A stretch of DNA of 48,595 nt from JACQFZ01 sp045810625 (GTDB lineage Bacteria > Pseudomonadota > Gammaproteobacteria > Acidiferrobacterales > Sulfurifustaceae). The stretch spans positions 1 to 48,595 of the forward strand of contig JBJMVQ010000071.1 of the NCBI GenBank assembly GCA_045810625.1. The letters run 5' to 3'. A program made the translations under genes and the position numbers. Under the pieces are notes generated by a model. That model had not been told where the DNA came from. It made no database searches and saw only the letters and a list, made by a program, of their open reading frames with translations. This document shows, one piece after another, positions 34,113 through 43,746 of this stretch (position 1 is the first letter of the stretch; every line of letters starts with the position of its first letter).

Positions 34113-34179
34113 TTGAATGACGAGAACGTTCAAGAAAGCGGCTGTTTCTTAAGCGGCTTCAGCAGTAGTATCCTTAAAC
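34113..34179 (+). pseudogene. Decayed duplicate of the aceA 3' end
   Basis: GACGAGAACGTTCAAG then AAAGCGGCTGTTTCTTAAGC aligns with the last aceA codons GACAAGAACGTCAAG and AAAGCGGCGGTTTCGTAAGC (32312-32345). A one-base insertion breaks the frame. The following spacer (AGCAGTAGTATCCTT) also resembles the aceA spacer AAGGCAGTACTTC. No earlier part of aceA is recognisable upstream. Confidence 0.7.
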
Positions 34180-34211
34180 GCCACACCCGCGCGAGCGGGT
34201 GTGGCTTTTTT
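34180..34211 (+). terminator. Terminator duplicated from aceA, upstream of malate synthase
   Basis: GCCACACCCGC and GCGGGTGTGGC pair over 11 bp with loop GCGA, followed by TTTTTT. Compared with the aceA terminator, one pair has changed on both sides (ACTCGC/GCGAGT to ACCCGC/GCGGGT), so pairing was kept. It ends 33 nt before the malate synthase ATG and would block read-through, leaving little room for a promoter downstream. Confidence 0.85.
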
Positions 34212-34244
34212 ACTCTACTTGGCCTATCCGTCTCGGAGCGATCA

Positions 34245-35840
34245 ATGAGCAACTTGCCTGCTGGCATCGAAATCAAAGCAAAAGTCGAGCCCGAATTTAC
34301 CCAGATTCTTACCCCCGAAGCGTTGGCGTTCGTCGCCAAGCTGCATCGCGCGTTCGAGCCGCGGCGACAGGAGCTGCTAAAGCGTCGTGCCGAGCGCCAG
34401 AAGGAGCTCGACGCCGGCAAGCGGCCGGATTTTCTGCCCGAGACGAAGAGCGTTCGCGACGGCGACTGGAAAATCGCGCCGATCCCGAAGGATCTGGTGT
34501 GCCGACGCGTCGAGATCACCGGGCCGGTTGAGCGCAAGATGATCATCAACGCGCTCAACTCCGGCGCCGACGCATACATGACCGACTTCGAAGATTCGAA
34601 TACGCCGAACTGGAGCAACCAGATCCGAGGTCAGATCAACGTGCGCGATGCCGTGCGGCGCACGATCAGCTTCGAGCAGGGCGGCAAGCAGTACAAGCTG
34701 AATGAAAAAACGGCGACCTTGCTCGTCCGTCCGCGCGGCTGGCATCTCGACGAGAAGCACGTGCTGATCGACGGCAAGCGCGTGTCGGGCGGCATCTTCG
34801 ACTTCGCGCTGTTCATGTTTCACAACGCCAAAGAACTGATGTCGCGAGGCTCCGGTCCGTATTTCTATCTGCCGAAGATGGAAAGCCATCTGGAAGCGCG
34901 GCTGTGGAACGACATCTTCTGCATGGCGCAGGACGAGCTCAAGATTCCGCGCGGCACGATCAAAGCGACAGTGCTCGTCGAAACCATCCTCGCGACGTTC
35001 GAGATGGACGAGATCCTGTACGAGCTGCGCGAGCACAGCGCCGGTCTCAACGCCGGTCGCTGGGATTACATTTTCTCCTGCATCAAGAAATTCAAAACGG
35101 ACAAAAATTTCTGTTTGGCGAACCGCGGCCTGATCACGATGACGGTGCCGTTCATGCGCGCGTATTCCCTGTTGTTGCTCAAGACCTGTCACCGCCGCAA
35201 CGCGCCGGCGATCGGCGGCATGAGCGCGCTGATCCCGATCAAGAACGATCCGGCGGCGAACGAAAAAGCGCTCGCCGGCGTGCGTGCCGACAAAGCGCGC
35301 GACGCGTCCGACGGCTACGACGGCGGCTGGATCGCGCACCCGGGCCTGGTGCAGATCGCCATGGAGGAATTCAAGCGCGTGTTAGGAGACCGGCCGAATC
35401 AAATCGATAAGCAGCGCCCCGATGTCACCGCGAACGCCGCCGACCTGCTCAACTTCCAGCCGGAGCAGCCGATCACCGAGGTCGGCGTGCGGATGAACAT
35501 CGATGTCGGCATCCAGTATCTCGGCTCGTGGCTCGCCGGCAACGGTTGCGTGCCGATCCACAATCTGATGGAAGATGCCGCGACCGCGGAGATCTCGCGC
35601 TCGCAAGTATGGCAGTGGATCCGTTCCCCCAAAGGCAAGCTCGATGACGGCCGCAAAGTGACCGCTGAAATGGTGCGCAAGATGATTCCGGAAGTGCTGG
35701 AGGGCATCCGCAAGGAGCACGGCGACGTCAACTTCAACCGCACGCCGTACACGCAGGCGGCGCAGATCTTCGAGCAGATGTCGACGTCGGAAACGCTCGC
35801 GGAGTTTTTGACGTTGCCGTTGTACGAGCGGTTGGAATAG
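34245..35840 (+). CDS. aceB: Malate synthase A
   Basis: A 531-residue enzyme condensing glyoxylate with acetyl-CoA to malate, the second step of the glyoxylate shunt. Length matches E. coli AceB. Family stretches include ADAYMTDFEDSNTPNWSNQI, TIKATVLVETILATFEMDEI, GLNAGRWDYIFSCIKKF and MTVPFMRAYSLLLLKTCH. The ATG at 34245 has GGAG 8 nt upstream. The frame is open back to 34113, but that part comes from the decayed aceA tail and terminator and is not coding. With aceA it allows carbon gain from acetyl-CoA. Confidence 0.97.
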   Translation: MSNLPAGIEIKAKVEPEFTQILTPEALAFVAKLHRAFEPRRQELLKRRAERQKELDAGKRPDFLPETKSVRDGDWKIAPIPKDLVCRRVEITGPVERKMIINALNSGADAYMTDFEDSNTPNWSNQIRGQINVRDAVRRTISFEQGGKQYKLNEKTATLLVRPRGWHLDEKHVLIDGKRVSGGIFDFALFMFHNAKELMSRGSGPYFYLPKMESHLEARLWNDIFCMAQDELKIPRGTIKATVLVETILATFEMDEILYELREHSAGLNAGRWDYIFSCIKKFKTDKNFCLANRGLITMTVPFMRAYSLLLLKTCHRRNAPAIGGMSALIPIKNDPAANEKALAGVRADKARDASDGYDGGWIAHPGLVQIAMEEFKRVLGDRPNQIDKQRPDVTANAADLLNFQPEQPITEVGVRMNIDVGIQYLGSWLAGNGCVPIHNLMEDAATAEISRSQVWQWIRSPKGKLDDGRKVTAEMVRKMIPEVLEGIRKEHGDVNFNRTPYTQAAQIFEQMSTSETLAEFLTLPLYERLE

Positions 35841-35953
35841 TCCTGCGGCCCGCACAGGAAGTGCGGGTCAGGTCAACCGAAGTGAAGCCGCTGCGCCATG
35901 GATGGCAGGGAGATTATTCGCTGATTGGAAAGAACGCTCCCTCTCCCCTTGCA

Positions 35954-36117
35954 GTGACGTACAGGGACGTACAAAGATTTGCGAGAGCGCAGGGTGAGCC
36001 GGGGCAGTCGCGAACACATTTAACATGTGTTCGCGCCGGCGAACGGGCGAGGCAGGAGCCGAGCCCTGGCTTTCGAGCGAAGCAGGAAGCGACGCGATGA
36101 AAGCGCGGAGCGATGGG
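35954..36117 (+). repeat. Family B composite repeat with 11-bp hairpin
   Basis: GTACAGGGACGTAC (35959-35972) and GCGAGAGCGC are followed by a hairpin at 36009-36035 with arms CGCGAACACAT and ATGTGTTCGCG around TTAAC. Then comes a block CCCTGG...GCGAAGCAGGA...GGAGCGAT like that at 14585-14640. It fills most of the 362-nt gap between aceB and rluE, in which I see no gene. A GCCATGGATGGC palindrome lies at 35896-35907. Confidence 0.7.
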
Positions 36118-36202
36118 TTATTACATCGACCATTCATTACTTCGACTAACGCGCCCGAAGGGCGCTCGACTAAGTTCCCGCCCCGAAAGCGGAGAAGGAA
36201 CA

Positions 36203-36808
36203 TCATTTCTCACCGCGTTCCGCACGCGACCTACGAAAATTTGATGGACTACGGTGACCGAAATCCGGTACCGGCGCCTCTCTCCATTCTCCAGGCATAA
36301 GCCCATCGAGCCGATAAACCCCGATCGCCACCCGCACTAATCGCAACGTCGGATGACCGACGGCTGCGGTCATGCGGCGCACTTGGCGGTTTCGACCTTC
36401 GGTCAGCTCGATTTCGATCCACGACGTAGGAATATTGTTGCGTACCCGAATCGGCGGATCGCGTGGCCAGAGTGACGGTGGCGCGATGCGCCGGACCTTG
36501 GCCGGAAGCGTGCGCTGTCCGTCGAGTACAACGCCGCGACGCAGATGCTCGAGCGCCGCGTCGTTTGGCTCGCCGTCGACCTGCACCCAGTAAGTCTTCG
36601 GCAGCTTGTGTCGCGGGTCGCTCAGCCGATGTTGCAGCGCGCCGTCGTCGGTGAGGAGGAGCAACCCTTCGCTGTCGCGGTCGAGCCGACCGGCCGGATA
36701 AACTCGCGGAATGGGGACGTACGCGGCGAGCGTCGCGCGGCCGCCCACGCGATCCGTGAATTGTGTCAGCACCCCGTAGGGCTTGTTAAAGAGAATCAGG
36801 CGCGCCAC
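36203..36808 (-). CDS. rluE: 23S rRNA pseudouridine synthase, RluE-like
   Basis: A 201-residue pseudouridine synthase of the RsuA/RluB/E/F group. The catalytic motif GRLDRDSEGLL puts Asp43 in the active site. ILFNKPYGVLTQF at the start and GRNRQVRRMTAAVGHPTLRLVR near the end are typical, and there is no N-terminal S4 domain, as expected for RluE (which modifies position 2457). The start is GTG at 36808 without a strong ribosome site, 16 nt after the LysR stop, so the two may be co-transcribed. The last 20 residues are basic and family-atypical. Confidence 0.92.
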   Translation of the reverse strand: MARLILFNKPYGVLTQFTDRVGGRATLAAYVPIPRVYPAGRLDRDSEGLLLLTDDGALQHRLSDPRHKLPKTYWVQVDGEPNDAALEHLRRGVVLDGQRTLPAKVRRIAPPSLWPRDPPIRVRNNIPTSWIEIELTEGRNRQVRRMTAAVGHPTLRLVRVAIGVYRLDGLMPGEWREAPVPDFGHRSPSNFRRSRAERGEK

Positions 36809-36824
36809 CGGGCGACCCGCGGCG

Positions 36825-37784
36825 TCAGGCGCCGGCTTGCTTGCGTTTCGCGGCGCGGCCGTCGCCGCGCGTGAAGAACTCGGGGTCCATGGTTTCGATG
36901 AAGAGTCGCGCCTGCGGCGTCAGGAATTTGCCGCGCCGCAACACCACGCCGTAAGAGCGCTTCGGGAAGTACCGATCGAGCGGGATCGCCGCGAGCGGCT
37001 CGCCGCCGCTGAGACAGATGCTGGTCACGATCGAGACGCCGAGCCCGAGCGCGACGTATTTCTTGACCACTTCCCATCCACCCGCTTCGAGCGTCACCTG
37101 ATAATCGAGGTTGTGCTGATGGAACACCGTGTCGACGACCCGCCACGTCGACAAGTGTCGTGGCGGAAGGATCAGCCCGTAGGGGCTGACTTCCTCCAGT
37201 CGCACCTGTTTCTTGCGGGCGAGCGGATGATTGAGCGGCGTGATCAACACCGGATCGTACGTGAAGATCGGGTGGTAGGTAATGTCATCGGGCACATCGA
37301 GCATCGATCCCACCGCGAGATCCGCTTCGTCGGCGCGCAGCAGCGCCAAGCCGTCGCGACCCGTCACGTTGTACAGCTTGATCCGGATTCCGGGATGCTC
37401 GTCGGCAAAGCGCTTGATCAGCTCCGGGAGCAGATAGAGCAGTGTGGATTCGCCGGCTGCGATCGAGAGCTCGCCGGATGTCACGACGCCGCTGCCGGCG
37501 GCAAACATGTCCGAGAGACTGTCCATGCCGTGCACGAGCGGTTGCGCCAGCTCGTACAGTCGTCGGCCGTCGGGTGTGAGTTGTATTTTCGGCCCGCGGC
37601 GCTCGAACAACGTCACCTTGAGCTCGCGTTCGAGCGCCTGGATTTGCAGCGACACCGAAGGCTGACTCAGGTACAACCGCTCGGCCGCTTTCGACACGCT
37701 TCCGGTTTGCGCGGCGCAGCAAAACGCCCGCAACTGTTTCAGTCGGTTCTGTTTGTAGTAAAGACGGTTGCTGGCGCGGCCCAC
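36825..37784 (-). CDS. LysR family transcriptional regulator
   Basis: A 319-residue LysR regulator. The winged HTH is at about 14-60 (LRAFCCAAQTGSVSKAAERLYLSQPSVSLQIQALE). The ligand-binding domain (about 100-300) contains GELSIAAGESTLLYLLPELI and HLSTWRVVDTVFHQHNLDY, somewhat CysB/CbbR-like. The GTG start at 37784 is chosen because no ATG exists near the HTH; translation could begin a few codons later. It is divergent from icd with a 203-nt AT-rich gap. It may regulate icd or itself, but the effector is unknown. Confidence 0.9.
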   Translation of the reverse strand: MGRASNRLYYKQNRLKQLRAFCCAAQTGSVSKAAERLYLSQPSVSLQIQALERELKVTLFERRGPKIQLTPDGRRLYELAQPLVHGMDSLSDMFAAGSGVVTSGELSIAAGESTLLYLLPELIKRFADEHPGIRIKLYNVTGRDGLALLRADEADLAVGSMLDVPDDITYHPIFTYDPVLITPLNHPLARKKQVRLEEVSPYGLILPPRHLSTWRVVDTVFHQHNLDYQVTLEAGGWEVVKKYVALGLGVSIVTSICLSGGEPLAAIPLDRYFPKRSYGVVLRRGKFLTPQARLFIETMDPEFFTRGDGRAAKRKQAGA

Positions 37785-37987
37785 GCGGGTGCTTGGAGTA
37801 TTTAGATAATTTGCGTATTGAATATATTAGCATTCGAGGTGTCAATTAAATAAGCAGACGCGAATCGTCGACGGATGCGCCCGTGGTCGAACGCGGATTT
37901 GCTTTGATCACACGCCGCGCAGGGTCGGGGGATTGAGGCTATACTACGCGGCGCTAACGCCACGGATTACAAAGAGAGAGGCCACTC

Positions 37988-39367
<1,380 letters not shown>

Positions 39368-39379
39368 TAAAAGTCGAGG

Positions 39380-39412
39380 AAAAAAAGAAACCCGACGCAA
39401 GGGTCGGGTTTC
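39380..39412 (-). terminator. Rho-independent terminator downstream of the cold-shock gene
   Basis: On the minus strand GAAACCCGAC and GTCGGGTTTC pair over 10 bp around a CCTTGC loop and are followed by seven T. It lies 33 nt after the csp stop. On the plus strand the hairpin follows the icd stop by 19 nt but lacks a T-run, so it probably serves csp mainly. Confidence 0.9.
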
Positions 39413-39445
39413 ACAGGCTGCTTCGAAAGTGGTTCGGGCCTTTTT

Positions 39446-39655
39446 TTACTTCGAGATCGCGCGAATGCGTGACGCTTGCGGGCCTTTAGGGCCCTGTTGT
39501 ACTTCGTATTCTACTTGCTGGCCCTCCTTCAGCGTCTTGTAACCATCCATTTCGATGGCGGAAAAGTGAGCGAAGACATCACTGCCACCATCGCTTGGGG
39601 TAATGAATCCGTACCCCTTGCCCGCGTTGAACCACTTTACGGTTCCTGTTGCCAT
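39446..39655 (-). CDS. CspA family cold-shock protein
   Basis: A 69-residue single cold-shock domain that binds single-stranded RNA/DNA. RNP1 (KGYGFI) and RNP2 (VFAHF) are intact; MATGTVKWFNAGKGYGFI opens the protein. GGGGG lies 8 nt before the ATG at 39655; an earlier in-frame ATG would add 15 unrelated residues. The 288-nt gap to clpS holds its 5' leader and the divergent clpS promoter region; no gene is seen there. Position between icd and clpS is usual for betaproteobacteria. Confidence 0.95.
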   Translation of the reverse strand: MATGTVKWFNAGKGYGFITPSDGGSDVFAHFSAIEMDGYKTLKEGQQVEYEVQQGPKGPQASRIRAISK

Positions 39656-39943
39656 ACACATCCCCCTTGCTGCGGCGGAACAAAATCCACCGTCGGACAT
39701 CTTACGTCATAGTAATTTCCGCTCGGCCACCCGCCGGCCATAGCGGAAGCAGGACCATCATCCTTCTTTTTACCTGTCAGTCAAGCGACGGAACGTTCCA
39801 TTTTCGGCTGCTCCGTGTGAGCGGCGCTCAAAATTCGTGCCACAGCACGTAGGGTTGAAATTTTACGGTGGGGTCGGACAATGGAGTCGTTGTCGCTCTC
39901 GTTGCCGGCACGTGGTTTAAGAGTTTGGGCTAAGCTTGCAAAT

Positions 39944-40261
39944 ATGAAAGAGAAACAGCCGCAATACCCCGAGGGTCCGGTCGTACAGGAAGCGCGCCCG
40001 AAACTCCAACGGCCGCTTCTCTATAAAGTCATCCTGCTGAATGACGACTATACGCCCATGGAGTTCGTCGTGGTGGTGCTCGAGCGTTTCTTTTACAAGA
40101 ACCGAGAGGAGGCGACGCGCATCATGCTCCATGTACACCAAAAAGGGATCGGCGTGTGCGGTATCTACGCGAGGGAGATTGCGGAGTCCAAGGTACGGCA
40201 GGTCCTTGGCTTCGCCCAGGAACACCAGCATCCGCTCCAATGCACCATGGAGCCAGAATGA
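39944..40261 (+). CDS. clpS: ATP-dependent Clp protease adaptor ClpS
   Basis: A 105-residue adaptor that binds N-terminal Leu, Phe, Trp and Tyr and hands substrates to ClpA. VILLNDDYTPMEFVVVVLERFF, with the Asp and Met that shape the pocket, and HVHQKGIGVCGIYAREIAESK are clear. The ATG at 39944 gives the normal family length; an upstream in-frame ATG at 39881 has a better ribosome site (GGGGT) and would add 21 residues, so the start is not settled. clpA follows after 51 nt. Confidence 0.94.
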   Translation: MKEKQPQYPEGPVVQEARPKLQRPLLYKVILLNDDYTPMEFVVVVLERFFYKNREEATRIMLHVHQKGIGVCGIYAREIAESKVRQVLGFAQEHQHPLQCTMEPE

Positions 40262-40312
40262 AGTAGGGGGACGGTTTGATTCAGCGGGCGGGCAAGCCCG
40301 GAGGGCACAACC

Positions 40313-42604
40313 ATGTTGTCGCAGGAACTTGAGTTTTCGCTGAACGCGGCGTTCCAGAGCGCTCGCGAGCGGCGCCATGAATTCATTACGGTCGAGCATC
40401 TGCTCATGGCACTGCTGGACAATCCGAGCGCTTCGCGGGTCATCCGCGCTTGCGGCGGTAATATCGAGGAACTGCGGCGTAACCTGCTCGCTTTCCTGAA
40501 CGAAAACGTTCCGGTATTGCCGCCCAACAGCAAGATCGACACGCAGCCGACGATCGGTTTTCAGCGGGTCATTCAACGCGCCGTGCTGCACGTACAGGGC
40601 GTGGGCAAGAAGGAAGTCACCGGCGCGAATGTGCTGGTCGCGATCTTCGGCGAGAAGGAATCCCACGCCATCTACTTTCTCCACAAGCAGAACATCAGTC
40701 GATTCGACGTCGTCAACTTCATCTCCCACGGAATTTCCAAGGTCCCAGGTGAGGGCAGTAACGAGCTGCCCGCGCCGGAGGACGGTGAAGACGGACAGCC
40801 GTCCGGCGAGCGCAGCCCGCTCGACGCCTTTTGCGTCAACTTGAATGAGCAGGCGCGGCTCGGAAAAATCGATCCGTTGATCGGCCGCGAACGCGAGATC
40901 GAGCGCACGATTCAAGTGCTATGCCGCCGTCGCAAGAACAATCCGCTGTTCGTCGGCGAGGCGGGGGTCGGCAAGACGGCCATCGCCGAGGGTTTGGCCA
41001 AGAAGATTGTCGACGGTACCGTTCCGGATGTGCTGGCCAACAGCACGATCTACGCGCTCGACATGGGCAGCTTGCTCGCCGGCACCAAATACCGCGGCGA
41101 CTTCGAGAAGCGCCTGAAGGCGGTGCTGCAGCACCTGAAGCGTCAGGAAAAGGCGGTGCTGTTCATCGACGAGATTCACACCATCATCGGCGCCGGCGCA
41201 GCGTCGGGCGGCGCGATGGACGCATCGAACCTGCTGAAGCCCGTGCTCTCGACCGGCGAGCTGAAGTGCGTCGGGTCGACGACGTACCAGGAGTACCGGA
41301 ACATCTTCGAAAAAGATCGCGCGCTGTCGCGCCGGTTTCAGAAGATCGACGTCACCGAGCCCTCGGTCGACGAGACGGTGGAAATTCTGCGCGGCCTTAA
41401 GACGCGCTTCGAACGGCACCACAGCGTGCGCTATACCAACCAAGCGCTGCGCAGCGCCGTCGAGCTGTCGCATCGATACATCAACGATCGCCATTTGCCG
41501 GACAAGGCCATCGATGTGATCGACGAAGCGGGAGCGGGGCAGCAATTGCTGCCGCCGAGCAAACGTAAGAAGACGATCGGCGTTCATGACATCGAGTCGA
41601 TCGTGGCGAAGATGGCGCGCATTCCTCCGAAGACCGTCTCGACGTCGGATCGCGAGGCGCTGCGCACGCTCGAACGCGATCTCAAGATGACGGTGTTCGG
41701 GCAGGACGAAGCGATCGAAGCGCTCGCGACTTCGATCAAGCTCGCGCGCTCCGGTCTTGGCCACGCCGAGAAGCCGGTCGGCTCGTATCTCTTCTCCGGA
41801 CCGACGGGCGTCGGTAAAACGGAAGTGACGCGTCAGCTCGCGCGTGTGCTCGGCGTCGAGTTGATTCGTTTCGACATGTCGGAGTACATGGAGCGGCACA
41901 CCGTGTCGCGTCTCATCGGTGCGCCGCCGGGATACGTCGGTTTCGATCAAGGGGGCTTGCTGACCGAGGCGATCACCAAGCATCCGCACTCGGTGCTGTT
42001 GCTCGACGAAATCGAGAAGGCGCATCCCGACGTGTTCAACCTGTTGTTGCAGGTGATGGACCACGGCACGCTCACCGACAATAACGGGCGCAAGGCGGAC
42101 TTCCGCAACGTCATTCTTATTATGACGACGAACGCGGGCGCGGAGCGCATGAGCCGCGCGTCGATGGGGTTCACGCAGCAGGATCACAGCGGCGAAGACT
42201 TCCAGGAGATCAAGCGGATGTTCAGCCCCGAGTTCCGCAATCGCCTGGACGCGACGATCCACTTCAAGCCGCTCGATGGGCAGACGATCATGCACGTCGT
42301 GAACAAGTTCGTGCTCGAGCTCGAGGCGCAACTCTCGGAGAAACACGTCACCATCGAACTGGACGAAGCGGCGCGCGCGTGGCTTGCGGCGAACGGACAC
42401 GATCCGGCGATGGGCGCGCGGCCGATGGCGCGTCTCATTCAGGATCGCATCAAGAAACCGCTCGCGAACGAGTTGTTGTTCGGACGACTCGCCGAGGGCG
42501 GGCACGTGAAAGTGTCCGTCGACGACAAGGGACCGACGTTCGAATTCCAGCCGCGTCCACCGAGCGCACAGCCGGCGGCGTCCATGGAAGGCGAAGCCGA
42601 ATAA
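40313..42604 (+). CDS. clpA: ATP-dependent Clp protease ATP-binding subunit ClpA
   Basis: A 763-residue Hsp100 unfoldase that feeds substrates to ClpP. The N-domain (1-145) binds ClpS. D1 has Walker A GEAGVGKT (215-222) and Walker B VLFIDEIHT; D2 has Walker A GPTGVGKT (496-503) and LLLDEIEKAH. The ClpP-docking loop reads MGF (in ASMGFTQQD), where E. coli has IGL and many relatives IGF. GGAGGG precedes the ATG. Strong terminator downstream. It is transcribed with clpS. Confidence 0.97.
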   Translation: MLSQELEFSLNAAFQSARERRHEFITVEHLLMALLDNPSASRVIRACGGNIEELRRNLLAFLNENVPVLPPNSKIDTQPTIGFQRVIQRAVLHVQGVGKKEVTGANVLVAIFGEKESHAIYFLHKQNISRFDVVNFISHGISKVPGEGSNELPAPEDGEDGQPSGERSPLDAFCVNLNEQARLGKIDPLIGREREIERTIQVLCRRRKNNPLFVGEAGVGKTAIAEGLAKKIVDGTVPDVLANSTIYALDMGSLLAGTKYRGDFEKRLKAVLQHLKRQEKAVLFIDEIHTIIGAGAASGGAMDASNLLKPVLSTGELKCVGSTTYQEYRNIFEKDRALSRRFQKIDVTEPSVDETVEILRGLKTRFERHHSVRYTNQALRSAVELSHRYINDRHLPDKAIDVIDEAGAGQQLLPPSKRKKTIGVHDIESIVAKMARIPPKTVSTSDREALRTLERDLKMTVFGQDEAIEALATSIKLARSGLGHAEKPVGSYLFSGPTGVGKTEVTRQLARVLGVELIRFDMSEYMERHTVSRLIGAPPGYVGFDQGGLLTEAITKHPHSVLLLDEIEKAHPDVFNLLLQVMDHGTLTDNNGRKADFRNVILIMTTNAGAERMSRASMGFTQQDHSGEDFQEIKRMFSPEFRNRLDATIHFKPLDGQTIMHVVNKFVLELEAQLSEKHVTIELDEAARAWLAANGHDPAMGARPMARLIQDRIKKPLANELLFGRLAEGGHVKVSVDDKGPTFEFQPRPPSAQPAASMEGEAE

Positions 42605-42630
42605 AGCGTTGCAGGATCGTAGCGTCTAGC

Positions 42631-42661
42631 CCAAGCCCCGGACTTCCGGGGCTTGGTTTTT
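42631..42661 (+). terminator. Rho-independent terminator of clpA
   Basis: CCAAGCCCCGG and CCGGGGCTTGG pair over 11 bp with loop ACTT, followed by TTTTT. It begins 26 nt after the clpA stop and lies between the convergent clpA and infA genes. The minus strand lacks a T-run after the stem. Confidence 0.93.
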
Positions 42662-42676
42662 GGGGGACGCGCCGCG

Positions 42677-42895
42677 TCAGCGGGCGCGGAAGGTGATGCG
42701 ACCTTTCGTCAGATCGTACGGTGTGAGCTGCACGGTCACGCGATCGCCGGTGAGGATGCGGATGTAGTGTTTGCGCATCTTGCCGGAAATGTGCGCGGTC
42801 ACCACATGACCGTTATCGAGCTTTACGCGAAACAAAGTGTTGGGGAGCGTCTCGATGATCGTCCCCTCCATCTCTATGTGTTCTTCTTTGGCCAC
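42677..42895 (-). CDS. infA: Translation initiation factor IF-1
   Basis: A 72-residue single OB-fold protein that binds the ribosomal A site during initiation. MAKEEHIEMEGTIIETLPNTLFRVKL and HISGKMRKHYIRILTGDRVTVQLTPYDLTKGRI match the family throughout. The start is GTG with no strong ribosome site. It is convergent with clpA and on the same strand as bpt and aat, as is common in proteobacteria. Confidence 0.97.
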   Translation of the reverse strand: MAKEEHIEMEGTIIETLPNTLFRVKLDNGHVVTAHISGKMRKHYIRILTGDRVTVQLTPYDLTKGRITFRAR

Positions 42896-42987
42896 GCCGT
42901 GACAGGATCTCTGGGCTGTTTGGGCGGCGTATCATGCCGTACTCGCCTTCGGGGGTAAAGTTCCGACGGCGTACCGAGCGCCTTATT

Positions 42988-43737
42988 TCATTCCCATGCG
43001 GCGCTTTCATCCGCGGAAAGTTTAGGCGTCACCAACTCGGCCCATTGCCCGTTGCGATAGCCCTCGAGGGGGTGGAAATTGGTCTTGTATGCCATCTTGC
43101 GGCTCTCGCCGATCCAATATCCCAAATAGAGCCACTGCAGGCCGATCGAGCGGGCATACTGTATTTCCCACAGAATGGCGAAGGTGCCGAGACCGCGCGC
43201 GGTTTCGAACGGCTCGTAGAACGTGTAGACCGCCGAGAGCCCGTCGTCGAGGCGGTCGACGACCGCGACCCCCAGCAGCTTCGATGCTTCCCGCATTTCG
43301 TAGAAGACGGTCTCGACGCGCCGGCCGGTCAGAAAGTTGATGTACTTTTGCGGATCGGGATCGTCCATGCCGCCGCCGGGGTGACGCGCGGCTTGGTAAC
43401 GCAGATAAAGATCGAAGTGCTCCTCGACGAACACGCTCGGTCGGGGCGCGATTTCCACCGCGCGGTTTCGCTTCCAGATGCGCCGTTGCCCGCGGGTCGG
43501 CAGGAAACGGTCGACCGGGACGCGCACCGGAACGCACGCGTTGCACGCGGGACAATGCGGACGGTAGATGAGATCGCCGCTCCGCCGGAAGCCGAGCCGG
43601 GTAAAGGCCCCGTAACGGTCGCGGTCAAGCGGAAAGCGCGGATCGATGAACAGCGTAGCCGCAGTCTTCCCCGGCAGATAGCTGCACGGGTGCGGCATCG
43701 ACAGGAAAACGTCGGGGCTGCGTTGATGCCCGCTCAT
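42988..43737 (-). CDS. bpt: Aspartate/glutamate leucyltransferase Bpt
   Basis: A 249-residue aminoacyl-tRNA-protein transferase that attaches Leu to proteins starting with Asp or Glu, making them ClpS ligands. Conserved cysteines are Cys18 (HPCSYLPG) and Cys62, Cys65 and Cys68 (CPACNAC), followed by VPVRVPVDRF. YLGYWIGESRKMAYKTNFHPLEGY is the family C-terminal signature. It starts 9 nt after the aat stop, so the two are co-transcribed, and it lies near clpS-clpA, which act on its products. Confidence 0.94.
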   Translation of the reverse strand: MSGHQRSPDVFLSMPHPCSYLPGKTAATLFIDPRFPLDRDRYGAFTRLGFRRSGDLIYRPHCPACNACVPVRVPVDRFLPTRGQRRIWKRNRAVEIAPRPSVFVEEHFDLYLRYQAARHPGGGMDDPDPQKYINFLTGRRVETVFYEMREASKLLGVAVVDRLDDGLSAVYTFYEPFETARGLGTFAILWEIQYARSIGLQWLYLGYWIGESRKMAYKTNFHPLEGYRNGQWAELVTPKLSADESAAWE

Positions 43738-43746
43738 GCGAAGACG

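Noticed and set aside
34113..34244. N-terminal extension of malate synthase by 44 residues
   Set aside because: The extension translates the decayed aceA tail and the terminator hairpin; the family length and the GGAG site support the ATG at 34245.
40919..42505. 528-codon minus-strand frame opposite clpA
   Set aside because: Antisense of a certain clpA gene, no domain, and biased composition.
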